In this document: piece by piece, positions 9,065 to 17,238 of the stretch
Numbering within the stretch: position 1 is the stretch's first letter
Layout of the letters: the number at the start of each line of letters is the position of its first letter
NCBI GenBank assembly: GCA_021808315.1
Contig: JAKBBY010000005.1
Coordinates: 1 to 45,933, forward strand
DNA length: 45,933 nucleotides
Direction of reading: 5' to 3'
DNA from: Pseudomonadota bacterium
GTDB taxonomy: Bacteria; Pseudomonadota; Alphaproteobacteria; Acetobacterales; Acetobacteraceae
Made by a program: the position numbers and the translations under genes
Notes under the pieces: model-generated
The model's input: the letters and a program-made list of their open reading frames with translations, nothing else
What the model was told of the DNA's origin: nothing
Database searches by the model: none

Positions 9065-9139
9065 TGGCTGGGGAGGGAGGATTCGAACCTCCGCATGGCG
9101 GAATCAAAATCCGCTGCCTTACCGCTTGGCTACACCCCA
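9065..9139 (-). tRNA. tRNA-Gln (anticodon TTG)
   Basis: On the minus strand a 75-base cloverleaf begins TGGGGTGTAGCC and ends with an encoded CCA (9065-9067). The T-arm is GGAGG-TTCGAAT-CCTCC, the anticodon arm GCGGA-TTTTGAT-TCCGC with the anticodon complement CAA at 9105-9107, and the discriminator base is G. The acceptor stem pairs except at positions 6 and 67, where U faces U. It stands between the patatin-like gene and the aminotransferase gene. Confidence 0.95.
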
Positions 9140-9284
9140 ATCGCTGACCTCTCGATACCCGTCTGATATGGGTTTCGGCGGCGAAGGTAAAGACCCGCGT
9201 GCGCAGCAACACTGGTTTCGTAAAAATATGGAGTGGTCGCTGCTGATAATCCACGCTACACCAAGGCCGAAAATCGGAGAAACC

Positions 9285-10490
9285 ATGATGGATTTGATCG
9301 CCGCCCGCCTCAACCGCATCAGCCCCAGCCAGACCATTGCGATTTCGACCAAGGCGCGGCAGCTCAAAGCTGAGGGGCGCGATATTATCAGCCTGTCCGC
9401 CGGTGAGCCTGATTTCGACACGCCTGCCCATGTCAAACAGGCCGCGATTACCGCGATTGAGCAGGGCGAGACCAAATATACCGATGTCGCGGGCACATTG
9501 GCGCTGCGCAAAGCCGTCGCGGCCTCGTTCCTGCGCGATCACGGCATTACCTACAGCCCCGATGAAATCATCGTCTCCACCGGCGGCAAGCAGGTCATTT
9601 TCAACGCGATGCTCGCAACCATCGAAGCGGGTGATGAGGCGATTATCCCGACGCCGTGCTGGGTGAGCTATCCTGATATCGTGCAACTCGCTGAAGGAAA
9701 GCCGGTTTTTGTGCCTTGTGGTCCGAATGCCGGGTTCAAATTGCGCGCCGAAGACCTCGAAGCCGCGATCACGCCGCGCACCAAATGGTTGATCCTGAAC
9801 ACCCCCTCGAACCCCACGGGCGCGGCCTATTCAGCGGCCGATTTGCGGCCGATTTGCGATGTTTTGCTCCGTCATCCGGATGTTTGGATTTTTACCGATG
9901 ATATTTATGCAAAGCTGACCTATGATGGATTCAAACCTGCCACCATCGTCGAGGTCGAGCCGCGCCTGCGTGACCGCACGGTGACGATGAATGGCTGCTC
10001 CAAAGCCTATGCGATGACCGGCTGGCGTATCGGGTTTTGCGGCGCGCCGATGCGGTTGATCAAGGCGATGGATAAATTACAGAGCCAATCGACCTCCAAC
10101 ACCTCCTCCATCAGCCAGGCCGCCGCCGTCGCCGCCCTCACCGGCCCGCAAGACGCGATCGAGACGATGCGCCAAGCCTATCAAGCGCGGCGCAATTTAG
10201 TGGTGGCGATGCTCAATGAGGCGCCCGGCCTGACCTGTGCGACGCCGGAAGGGGCGTTTTACGTGTTCCCCTCGGTCGCGGGCTGTATCGGCAAAACCAG
10301 CGCTGGCGGCACGTTGATCAAGGATGATGCCGATTTCGTCGCGGCTTTGCTCGAAGAACAAGGGGTGGCGGCGGTGCATGGCGCGGCCTTCGTGTTTCCG
10401 GGGCATTTCCGCGTCAGCTACGCGACCGATACCGAAACCTTGCGCGAAGCCTGCACGCGGATTCAGAAATTTTGCGCGGGTTTGCAATAG
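9285..10490 (+). CDS. Aspartate-type aminotransferase (PLP, class I/II)
   Basis: This protein is 401 residues from the first of two adjacent ATGs (9285 and 9288); GGAGA at 9276-9280 suits the second slightly better. The PLP lysine is K240 in NGCSKAYAMTGWRIG. N176 in NTPSNPTGA, D205 in FTDDIYAKL and the Arg in the FRVSYATD segment near the C-terminus complete the active site. The sequence matches the I-gamma aspartate aminotransferases common in alphaproteobacteria, which move the amino group from aspartate to 2-oxoglutarate; some members also act on prephenate. The open frame reaches back to 9006 across the tRNA and cannot be coding there. It stands alone. Confidence 0.9.
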   Translation: MMDLIAARLNRISPSQTIAISTKARQLKAEGRDIISLSAGEPDFDTPAHVKQAAITAIEQGETKYTDVAGTLALRKAVAASFLRDHGITYSPDEIIVSTGGKQVIFNAMLATIEAGDEAIIPTPCWVSYPDIVQLAEGKPVFVPCGPNAGFKLRAEDLEAAITPRTKWLILNTPSNPTGAAYSAADLRPICDVLLRHPDVWIFTDDIYAKLTYDGFKPATIVEVEPRLRDRTVTMNGCSKAYAMTGWRIGFCGAPMRLIKAMDKLQSQSTSNTSSISQAAAVAALTGPQDAIETMRQAYQARRNLVVAMLNEAPGLTCATPEGAFYVFPSVAGCIGKTSAGGTLIKDDADFVAALLEEQGVAAVHGAAFVFPGHFRVSYATDTETLREACTRIQKFCAGLQ

Positions 10491-10604
10491 AGGGTGGTTG
10501 GTTTCGGTTGAATCGGGCTCATCAACCCAAACCCATATCGATCTGATACAACCATAAATTAAAAATACACGTTGAACGACCAGAGATTGTGAATTACCGT
10601 CCAG

Positions 10605-10620
10605 CTCCGTAACGGAGAGG
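10605..10620 (+). promoter_or_regulatory. Hairpin holding the ribosome binding site of the Hint protein gene
   Basis: CTCCG (10605-10609), loop TAA, CGGAG (10613-10617) form a perfect small stem. Its 3' arm overlaps the ribosome site GGAGAGG (10614-10620) of the TTG start at 10625. Such a stem could lower translation. The TAA at 10610-10612 is also the in-frame stop that fixes TTG as the first possible start. Confidence 0.35.
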
Positions 10621-10624
10621 TCGG

Positions 10625-13600
10625 TTGAGTGGTTCGTTAAGCTTAGTTGCGCCGGGATCGATCATCGCGGTCGATGGTGTTCTGCTCTCGCTCGATCTGG
10701 CACCGCCCGGCGGCATCGCGGTGGATGCTCCCGCATCGTCGGTGACATTAACGCTCTCCAGCGCGCTGGATTTGTCGGTGGGGGCGGCGAGCGGTGCGAC
10801 GATATCGAGCGCGTCGGGCGCGCTGACGCTGAGCGGTGCGCTGGCGGCGGTGAATGCGGCGCTCGCGAGCGTGCTGATCGAGGCGAATTTTATCGGCACC
10901 GCCGCTTTGACCATCGAGGTGGCGGGCTTGCCGCTGCTGGCCGGCACCAGCCTCACCGGGCCGCCTTTGCTACAGACATTGAGCGTCACGGCGGTGGCCG
11001 ACACACCGCCCGCTTTCATCACACCGCCCGCCAGCCTCGCGCTCAACGCGGGCACCGCCACGCCGTTGCCGCTGACCCTGGCCGATGATCCTGCCGTCGC
11101 ACTCGGCCCCGGCGCGGCGGTGACGCTGGCGGTCACGTTGATGGCGTCTGACGGCGTATTGTCGCTCCCTGCCGCCGTCGCCGGACTGGATATCAGCGGT
11201 GCTGGCAGCGAAACGCTGGTGCTGGTTGGCAACGCCGCCGACATGGCGGCGTTCGATGCGGTTTTGGCCGGGATCAGCTTAAACGAAGCCGGTAATGGCA
11301 CGGTTGAGTATAGTGCGCGGCAATCAGGCGGCGCGTTGCCCGCGCAGATCACCTCCGGCAGCCTTATGGTCAGCGCGAGCGGCACGCTCACGCCGAACAG
11401 CGCAAGCTGGCTGGGCGGCGCGGGGGGCTGGCAGGAGAGCAATTTCTGGTCGGCCAGCACGGTGCCGAACCTCGCCAGCAATGTCACCATCGCCGGGTCT
11501 GCGACCATTGCCGGGAATGGGGTTGCCGCGTCTCTCGCCATCGCGCCGGGGGCCACGCTCGATTTAACCGGTTCGGTAGCCATGGCCGGATCACTCGCGA
11601 TTGCGGGGGTGGGCGGCGATCTGATGATCGATGCCGGTGCGGCGCTCACGGCGGGGGGAGCGGTGGTGCAATCGGGCGCTTGGCTCGCGGATTTTGGTGC
11701 GCTCACGCTCGATGGGTTGGATGGGGTGGGGACGGCGCTGCTGCCCGGCGGCGGCACGCTGAACGGCCCGTTGGCGGTGGCGGCGGGCGGCACGGTGGAT
11801 TTTGCCGGGCTGCTGCAAGCCGGTGCCGCCGCGCCCACCACCGCCCTCGTCGCGATCAGCCTCGCGGCGAATGCCGTACTCGCGGGGGCAGGCACGCTGC
11901 TCGCGGGTAATTTCAGCCAATCAGACAGTCTGGCCGGGCCGGGAACCGTATTGGCGCTCGGTCCGGCGCCGCTGACGCTGGATGCCGGTTCCATCGGCGG
12001 CGGGGTGAATTTGCTGATCGAGCCGGGCGCGGTGCTGGACTTGGCGCCGGTGGCACCGCTTTATGGTGTGTTTAATCCGACGCCGATTACCGTGGGCAGT
12101 GATGCGACGATCAGCTTCGCGCCGGGTGCCAGCCCCGCGCAAAATCAAGGCGGCTTCGCCAGCCCGCGCGGCGAGCAGGGCGGGGTTTTGGTAATCGATG
12201 ATCCGCTGGATTTCGCGGCGAGCTTCAGCGGCTTCGTCGCTGGCGATCGGATCGTGCTGCCGACATTGACCTCGCTCACCGTGTTCAATGTGAGCGCCCA
12301 CTCATTTCTGGTCTCCGGCATCGATCCGTCCGGCGCCAGCGAAATTATCACCATCAATACCAGCTTGCCGCCCGGCACCTTGCCGGTGGTCGAAACCGAT
12401 CAGGCCGGGCAATCGGTGATCGGCCTGCGAGCGAGCAGCCCGGCCCTCAGCTTGAATGACATACCGGCCAATCAAGCCTTGATCGATGCGACGGAGACCG
12501 CCGGGATCGGCCTTGGCGAAACCATCATCGGGTTGGGGCTGCAAGTGCCGGTCAATCCGAGCGGCGGGATGATCCTGACCATCAAGGCGGATCATGGCGC
12601 GCTGGCGCTGGCGGGCGCGACGGGTTCATCCGCCAGCCTAACATTGAGCGCGCGTTCGGCGCTGGCGCTGGATGATCAGTTGGCGACCTTGGTTTACACG
12701 CCGGCGGGTGCGGGCAGCGGCGATGTGCTGAATTTCATCGGCGGCAGCGGGTTGGCTGGCCTGACGGCGGCGATTGGCGTGACGATTGCACCTGCTGGCA
12801 CGTTGTTTTTTGCCGGGGGGTCTTTGGCCGGGGGCGCCGGTGCGGTGTTTGATGCGGCAACCACGTGGCTGGCGGGGGCAGGGCTCGGGGGTGCGGCACC
12901 GGCGAATGGCGATGTGGCGGTGCTGGGATCGCATCAAGGCGCGCCGATTTTGCTCACCGGGCCGGGCGAGGCGGGCGCGCTGGCGGTGCAAGGCGGCTTT
13001 GATCTGGCGGGAAGCTTTGTGCTGCCCGGTGTTGCGGGTGTGGCGCTCAGCGTCGCGCCGAGCGGGTTTGCGTTGTTCGATGCGAATGCGGTGGTCACGC
13101 TGGGCGGCAGCGCGCAGGTGAGCGGCGGCACGCTCGGCTTCGCGGGGGTGGTGAACGCGCCGGGGCAAACGCTCGCCATTGATCAAGGTTGGCTGGAATT
13201 GACCGGCTCGGTTTCCGCCGGTGGCTTGGTGCTGGGCGATGCGGGGCCAGCGCAAGCGGGGATCAGTGGCACGCTGAGTGTCAGCAGCGCCAGCTTTGGC
13301 GGTGTGGCGAGCGGGACGGCAAGTGGGGCGATTGCGATTTGTTCGGCAACGGGCCAGGCGGTGCTGGATTTGGGCGCGGTGACCGCGAGTGATGCGACGA
13401 TGGCACTCGGCGGGTCGGCCTTGCTGCAGGCCTCGGTATTTGATGAGGCGGCGGGTGCGGTTTGGGTCACGCAGGATGCGCGCTTGCAGGTTGCCGGGGC
13501 GTTCAGCCTGCAGGCCGGGGCATCATTGTCGATCGGGCCGGTGGCGACCTTCTCGGCGGCAACCCTCGCGGTGGCGGGGCTGCTGACTGATGCCAGTGCG

Positions 13601-15124
13601 CGCGCGACCTTGGTGGATGGGTTGAGCCTGCAGGCAGGCGGTCGCCTCGCTTTGGATGATGGGTCAATCACGCTGGGCACGCTCGGCACGCTCGGCACGC
13701 TCAGCATCGCCTCGGGCGCGAGCCTGTCGGGTTATGGCGCGATTGGCGTGGCGGGGGTTGGCTTGGCGATGGTGGATAATCAAGGCGCGCTGGCGGCGGT
13801 GGGTGGAGTGCTGGATATCGGCGCGACGCTGCTGGGCGGTGCCACCATTGCCGAAGCGGCGACGCTCGATTTGGCGGGCGCGGCGAGCCAGGGGACCATT
13901 ACCTTCGGCGGCATGGCCGGTTTGTTATCGCTCAGCGCACCGACCTTGCAGCATGATGCGGTGATCGGGCTGGCGGGTAGCGATGCGATTGATTTGCGCG
14001 GCGTGGCACCCGGATCGGTGCAGATCAATGGCGGCACGGTGAGCATTGCCGGGGCGGCGGCGTTCGCGCTCAGCGCGGCGTCTGGCCAAGCTGTTGTCAG
14101 TAGCGATGGGGCGGGCGGCAGCTTGATTACCGATACCGCGCCGATGCCCTGCTTTGTCCGGGGCACCGGCTTATTGACCCCGAATGGCTATCGCGCGGTG
14201 GAGACCATCGCGCCGGGTGATGCGGTGGTCACGGCGAGCGGGCGGGTGCGGGCGGTGGCATGGGTGGGGTGGCGCAGTTTGGATTTGGCCCTTTCATCGC
14301 CGCTGCTGCGACCGATCTGCATTGCGCGTGGGGCGTTTGCGCCCTGTGTGCCGCGCCGCGATGTGTCGGTCTCGCCGCTGCACGCGATTGCGATGGGCGG
14401 TGCCTTGGTGCCTGCCTGCCTGCTGGTGAATGGCGCGACCATCACCCGCGATGACCGGGCGCTGACCGTGACTTATTTTCATATTGAGTTGAGCGGTCAT
14501 GATCTGCTGCTTGCCGACGGGCTGGCGTGCGAGAGCTATCGTGATACCGGCAACCGGGCGCGGTTTGCACAAGGGCGCGGCGTTGCGCAGGGGGTGTTGC
14601 CCGCCTGCCTGCCGCTGCTGACCGGCGGTGCCAAACTCGCGGCGCTGCGGGCGGATTTGCATCAGCGCGCCGAGCGGCTGGGCTATCGGATGACGCATGG
14701 TCTCGCCATTGAGGCTTTGGTTCGCGAGGCTTTGGTTGGCGAGGCGTTGATTGGCGAGGCGTTGATTGGCGATGCGGTGATTGCGGGGCGGCTGCGGCGG
14801 GGCTGGGTGTGTTTTGAGCCGCGCACCAAGATTGATCGGCTGGAGCTGCGCTTGCGCGCCGCCACCCCGGCGGAGACCGATCCGGCGTCCGAGGATCGGC
14901 GGGAGCTGGGGTTTTGCGCGGGGGCGGTGCGCGTGGATGGGCGGCCCGTCGCGGCGCAGCTCATCGCGGGCTGGTATCCACGGGCGCGCGATGATCGCGG
15001 CGTATGGAGCGGCGCTTCGGCGCAGATGCTATTGGCGCGGGCCGGGCGGCGGGTGAGTATTGAGGTGGTGGGGCGGGTGCCGCGCTGGCTGCGCCCCGAC
15101 CATGCCGATATGGGCTTGCGGTAA
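10625..15124 (+). CDS. Giant repeat protein with C-terminal Hint_2 domain
   Basis: This 1499-residue protein starts at TTG 10625, with GGAGAGG four bases upstream and an in-frame stop just before. It has no Sec signal peptide. Residues 1 to about 1170 are Ala/Gly/Leu/Ser-rich beta-repeat sequence with units such as ITIAGSATIAG and WLGGAGGWQESNFWSAS (near 262) and a related WLAGAGLGGAAPANGD near 750, as in beta-helix adhesins. At 1176 the Hint_2 domain begins with PCFVRGTGLLTPNG (candidate nucleophile C1176), continues with VSPLHAIAM, and closes with LLLADGLACESYRDTGNR. About 180 further residues follow. Hint_2 proteins of this kind are frequent in Acetobacteraceae and Rhodobacterales. They are thought to be exported, often by type I systems, and possibly self-processed. 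The type I exporter at 24 kb could serve it, but nothing here proves that. Confidence 0.85.
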   Translation: MSGSLSLVAPGSIIAVDGVLLSLDLAPPGGIAVDAPASSVTLTLSSALDLSVGAASGATISSASGALTLSGALAAVNAALASVLIEANFIGTAALTIEVAGLPLLAGTSLTGPPLLQTLSVTAVADTPPAFITPPASLALNAGTATPLPLTLADDPAVALGPGAAVTLAVTLMASDGVLSLPAAVAGLDISGAGSETLVLVGNAADMAAFDAVLAGISLNEAGNGTVEYSARQSGGALPAQITSGSLMVSASGTLTPNSASWLGGAGGWQESNFWSASTVPNLASNVTIAGSATIAGNGVAASLAIAPGATLDLTGSVAMAGSLAIAGVGGDLMIDAGAALTAGGAVVQSGAWLADFGALTLDGLDGVGTALLPGGGTLNGPLAVAAGGTVDFAGLLQAGAAAPTTALVAISLAANAVLAGAGTLLAGNFSQSDSLAGPGTVLALGPAPLTLDAGSIGGGVNLLIEPGAVLDLAPVAPLYGVFNPTPITVGSDATISFAPGASPAQNQGGFASPRGEQGGVLVIDDPLDFAASFSGFVAGDRIVLPTLTSLTVFNVSAHSFLVSGIDPSGASEIITINTSLPPGTLPVVETDQAGQSVIGLRASSPALSLNDIPANQALIDATETAGIGLGETIIGLGLQVPVNPSGGMILTIKADHGALALAGATGSSASLTLSARSALALDDQLATLVYTPAGAGSGDVLNFIGGSGLAGLTAAIGVTIAPAGTLFFAGGSLAGGAGAVFDAATTWLAGAGLGGAAPANGDVAVLGSHQGAPILLTGPGEAGALAVQGGFDLAGSFVLPGVAGVALSVAPSGFALFDANAVVTLGGSAQVSGGTLGFAGVVNAPGQTLAIDQGWLELTGSVSAGGLVLGDAGPAQAGISGTLSVSSASFGGVASGTASGAIAICSATGQAVLDLGAVTASDATMALGGSALLQASVFDEAAGAVWVTQDARLQVAGAFSLQAGASLSIGPVATFSAATLAVAGLLTDASARATLVDGLSLQAGGRLALDDGSITLGTLGTLGTLSIASGASLSGYGAIGVAGVGLAMVDNQGALAAVGGVLDIGATLLGGATIAEAATLDLAGAASQGTITFGGMAGLLSLSAPTLQHDAVIGLAGSDAIDLRGVAPGSVQINGGTVSIAGAAAFALSAASGQAVVSSDGAGGSLITDTAPMPCFVRGTGLLTPNGYRAVETIAPGDAVVTASGRVRAVAWVGWRSLDLALSSPLLRPICIARGAFAPCVPRRDVSVSPLHAIAMGGALVPACLLVNGATITRDDRALTVTYFHIELSGHDLLLADGLACESYRDTGNRARFAQGRGVAQGVLPACLPLLTGGAKLAALRADLHQRAERLGYRMTHGLAIEALVREALVGEALIGEALIGDAVIAGRLRRGWVCFEPRTKIDRLELRLRAATPAETDPASEDRRELGFCAGAVRVDGRPVAAQLIAGWYPRARDDRGVWSGASAQMLLARAGRRVSIEVVGRVPRWLRPDHADMGLR
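13676..13702 (+). repeat. Three tandem 9-bp units in the Hint protein gene
   Basis: GGCACGCTC is repeated exactly three times and encodes GTLGTLGTL in the beta-repeat region. The exact copies suggest recent slippage; loss or gain of a unit would keep the reading frame. Confidence 0.8.
14711..14785 (+). repeat. Five tandem 15-bp units near the end of the Hint protein gene
   Basis: Five units of the form GAGGC(T/G)TTG(G/A)TT(C/G)GC, the last one diverged, encode a run of EALVx/EALIG/DAVIA pentapeptides just after the Hint_2 domain. Units 3 and 4 are identical. Each unit is in frame, so copy number could vary without disrupting the protein. Confidence 0.85.
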
Positions 15125-15303
15125 GCGATTGACCGGCGATCAATTGACAAGCGAGGAGCGGAGGAATAGGAGCGAAAAATTGCTGGGAACGTGGACGGGC
15201 CTTCGGGGCCTGCGCCCGCTTTTGCGCGCTTTGTGCATCGGCCTACCGGTACAACAGGATCGAGCCGGGTACGGTTCGGCAAAAACATGCGAAGGAGATC
15301 GCC
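15125..15303 (+). promoter_or_regulatory. Hint gene / rpsD intergenic region with candidate promoter
   Basis: TTGACA at 15144-15149 is a perfect -35 box, but the best partner 17 bases on is only TAGGAG (15167-15172), so this promoter is tentative. A GC-rich segment near 15195-15220 (CGGGC ... GCCCG followed by CTTTT) may fold into a terminator for the Hint protein gene. GAAGGAGATC at 15291-15300 is the ribosome site of rpsD. No gene is seen here. Confidence 0.4.
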
Positions 15304-15918
15304 GTGACCAAGCGCACTGCGAGCAAGTATAAGATTAACCGCCGTCTGGGCGTGAATTTATGGGGCCGGCCGAAATCGCCGGTCAACAAGCGCGAATATG
15401 GCCCCGGCCAGCACGGGCAGCGGCGCAAGAAGCCGTCCGATTACGGCGTGCAGCTCATGGCCAAGCAGAAATTGCGCGGCTATTATGGCAATATCAGCGA
15501 AAAGCAATTCTACCGCTATTATGAAGAGGCGGGCCGCCGCAAGGGCGATACCTCGGAGAATCTGATCGAGCTGCTGGAGCGCCGGTTGGATGCGGTGGTG
15601 TATCGAATGAAATTCGCGATCACGCCGTTCGCCTCGCGCCAGCTGGTCAGCCACGGGCATATTTTGGTGAATGGCAAGCGGGTGAATATCCCCTCTTATC
15701 AGGTGCGCGATGATGACGTGGTCGAGGTGCGCGAGAAATCCAAGCAACTCGCCGTGGTGCTCGATGCGTCGCAAACCGCCGAGCGCGATGTGCCTGATTA
15801 TATCGAGATCGATCACCGGGCGATGAAGGGCCGGTTTATTCGCGCGCCGAAGCTCGCGGATGTGCCCTATCCGGTGCAGATGGAACCGAATTTGGTGGTC
15901 GAATATTATTCGCGCTAA
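15304..15918 (+). CDS. rpsD: 30S ribosomal protein S4
   Basis: S4 binds 16S rRNA early in small-subunit assembly and helps keep decoding accurate. The 204-residue protein begins [25 protein letters not shown] and contains the S4 RNA-binding domain (about residues 93-155, [40 protein letters not shown]). It is the zinc-free form, with no CXXC knuckle at the N-terminus. The start codon is GTG, placed by a strong AAGGAGAT. It stands alone rather than in a ribosomal protein operon, as usual in alphaproteobacteria. Confidence 0.97.
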   Translation: MTKRTASKYKINRRLGVNLWGRPKSPVNKREYGPGQHGQRRKKPSDYGVQLMAKQKLRGYYGNISEKQFYRYYEEAGRRKGDTSENLIELLERRLDAVVYRMKFAITPFASRQLVSHGHILVNGKRVNIPSYQVRDDDVVEVREKSKQLAVVLDASQTAERDVPDYIEIDHRAMKGRFIRAPKLADVPYPVQMEPNLVVEYYSR

Positions 15919-15936
15919 ATTCTAATAAATTCTAAT
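15917..15936. repeat. Two adjacent 10-bp direct repeats after rpsD
   Basis: AAATTCTAAT occurs twice in direct succession; the first copy overlaps the rpsD stop codon. Confidence 0.7.
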
Positions 15937-15943
15937 GTAGAAT

Positions 15944-15974
15944 GCGGGATCGATGATCGGTTCGTCGGTCCCGC
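15944..15974 (+). terminator. Stem-loop after rpsD, possible terminator
   Basis: GCGGGA (15944-15949) pairs with TCCCGC (15969-15974) around a 19-base loop that contains shorter CGA/TCG pairs. It lies 26 bases after the rpsD stop but has no T-run, so it is only a candidate. Confidence 0.4.
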
Positions 15975-16159
15975 CGATGAAGAAGGCGTAAGGCCAAGCA
16001 GAGCAGCGACGTCTCTTATTTTTGTGATCAAAAAGCAGAAACTTCGCTCCTCTGGCACCGTGCCGGTCTTGGCGCTGACATATCAAGTCAAAAAGTTTTT
16101 TGCTTTTTTTTTCAAAAGAGCAGTTCTTCTCTATTTTATCGACCGGACCAGGGGCGCGG
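15975..16159. other. Convergent intergenic region with poly-A/poly-T element
   Basis: Between rpsD and panB I see no convincing gene. At 16086-16121 there is CAAAAAGTTTTTTGC followed by a long T-run and CAAAAGAGC. It can fold as AAAAAG/TTTTTT and as GCTTTT/AAAAGAGC, and may terminate transcription in both directions. The A/T-run pattern is of the kind found repeatedly between genes in Acetobacteraceae, which I recall but could not check. Confidence 0.45.
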
Positions 16160-16948
16160 TTACTCGGTGACGGGAAAACGTTGCTGGCGCACATCCTCGG
16201 CGTAGGTGCCGATGGCTTGGGTGATCAGGGCCGCGCCATCGAGATAGCGCTTGGCGAAGCCGGGCAGGTAGGCGGCGTTGAGGCCGAGCACGTCATGCAT
16301 GACCAGAATTTGGGCATCGGTGCCCGGCCCCGCGCCGATGCCGATGGTCGGGATGTCGAGCGCTTGGGTGATGCTGGTGGCGAGCGGTGTGGGAATCGCT
16401 TCCATCAGCAGCATGCGCGCGCCGACTTGGGCGAGGGCTTGAGCGTCGGCGGTGAGTTGCGTGGCTTGGGCGTTGGTTTTGCCTTGGCGCTTGAAGCCGC
16501 CAAATTGGCGAACATGCTGCGGGGTCAGGCCGATATGCGCGCAGACCGGAATGGCGCGGGCGGAGAGAAACCCAACGGTTTCGATCATCGGCGCGCCGCC
16601 TTCGAGTTTAATGATATCCGCACCGGCTTTGATCAAGGCGGCGGCGGCGGCGAAGGCTTGGGCGGGGCTGGCCTCGAAGCTGGCGAACGGCAGATCCGCC
16701 ATGATCAGGCAATCTGGCGCGCCGCGCGCGACCATTTCAGTATGATAGATCATGTGCTCAAGACTGACCCGCAACGTATCCGGCCCGCCTTGGACCGCCA
16801 TGCCGAGTGAGTCGCCGATCAACACGCCATCGATACCGGCATCTTGGGCCAGACGGGCGAACGGGTAATCATAGGCGGTGATCAGCACGCGGCGTTGACC
16901 TTCGCGCTTGGCGCGGTCCCAGCCGGAGAGCGATTTGCGCGGGTTCAT
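16160..16948 (-). CDS. panB: 3-methyl-2-oxobutanoate hydroxymethyltransferase
   Basis: PanB transfers a hydroxymethyl group from 5,10-methylene-THF to 2-oxoisovalerate, the first committed step to pantothenate. The 262-residue protein has the family segments ITAYDYPFARLAQDAGIDGVLIGDSLGMAVQGGPDTL, VKLEGG-like IKLEGGAPM, and PTIGIGAGPGTDAQILVMHDVLG. One variation is Pro-Phe in AYDYPFA where many homologues have other residues. Its ATG overlaps the stop of the 66-residue ORF upstream by four bases (ATGA), so the two form an operon. No panC is in the window. Confidence 0.95.
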   Translation of the reverse strand: MNPRKSLSGWDRAKREGQRRVLITAYDYPFARLAQDAGIDGVLIGDSLGMAVQGGPDTLRVSLEHMIYHTEMVARGAPDCLIMADLPFASFEASPAQAFAAAAALIKAGADIIKLEGGAPMIETVGFLSARAIPVCAHIGLTPQHVRQFGGFKRQGKTNAQATQLTADAQALAQVGARMLLMEAIPTPLATSITQALDIPTIGIGAGPGTDAQILVMHDVLGLNAAYLPGFAKRYLDGAALITQAIGTYAEDVRQQRFPVTE

Positions 16949-17145
16949 GCCATGACCTCATCGATAGGGGTAACGTGATCGGGTTCGACCGCGCCGAGAA
17001 TGCCGGTGCTGATATCGACGTAACAACCGAGAATGGGGAGTTTTGGGGCGGCGCCGGCGGCGGCCCAGGGGAATCCGCGCAGGCCCCGCTCATCGGGCCC
17101 GCGACGCGCACGAAATCGGTGATAGACTTCGATCAGCTCTTTCAT
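16945..17145 (-). CDS. Small ORF coupled to panB, unknown function
   Basis: A 66-codon frame begins at ATG 17145 and ends in an ATGA overlap with panB. The product starts MKELIEVYHRFRARRGPDER and ends with a hydrophobic, well-structured segment (LPILGCYVDISTGILGAVE, then PDHVTPIDEVMA). I recognise no family. It has no signal peptide and no clear transmembrane helix. The direct coupling to panB and the balanced composition argue that it is translated. Its ribosome site is weak (AGGG about 12 bases upstream). A role in pantothenate synthesis is possible from context alone. Confidence 0.6.
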   Translation of the reverse strand: MKELIEVYHRFRARRGPDERGLRGFPWAAAGAAPKLPILGCYVDISTGILGAVEPDHVTPIDEVMA

Positions 17146-17238
17146 GTGGCGCTTTGCCCTGTCCCCACTGGCGTTGCTGTTCGACGTTGCAACGCAACAT
17201 GATTAGCAAGGCCGGGAGGGCGGGGCAAATGGCGGCGA

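Noticed and set aside
9006-9284. N-terminal extension of the aminotransferase frame
   Set aside because: It crosses tRNA-Gln in antisense and reads as non-protein; the ribosome site and family alignment support 9285/9288.
10594-11994. 466-codon open frame on the minus strand
   Set aside because: It lies antisense to the repeat region of the Hint protein gene and is Ser/Ala/Pro-rich with no domain; it is a by-product of high GC.
14150-14560. Intein inserted in a host protein
   Set aside because: The Hint segment is the Hint_2 type and no conserved host protein resumes after it; it is better read as a native C-terminal domain.
13676-14785. CRISPR-like repeats
   Set aside because: The repeats are short head-to-tail units without spacers, in frame within a gene.
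15922-16194. 90-codon open frame on the minus strand between rpsD and panB
   Set aside because: It runs through a terminator-like poly-A/poly-T region, and its KKSKKLFD part is only that element translated.
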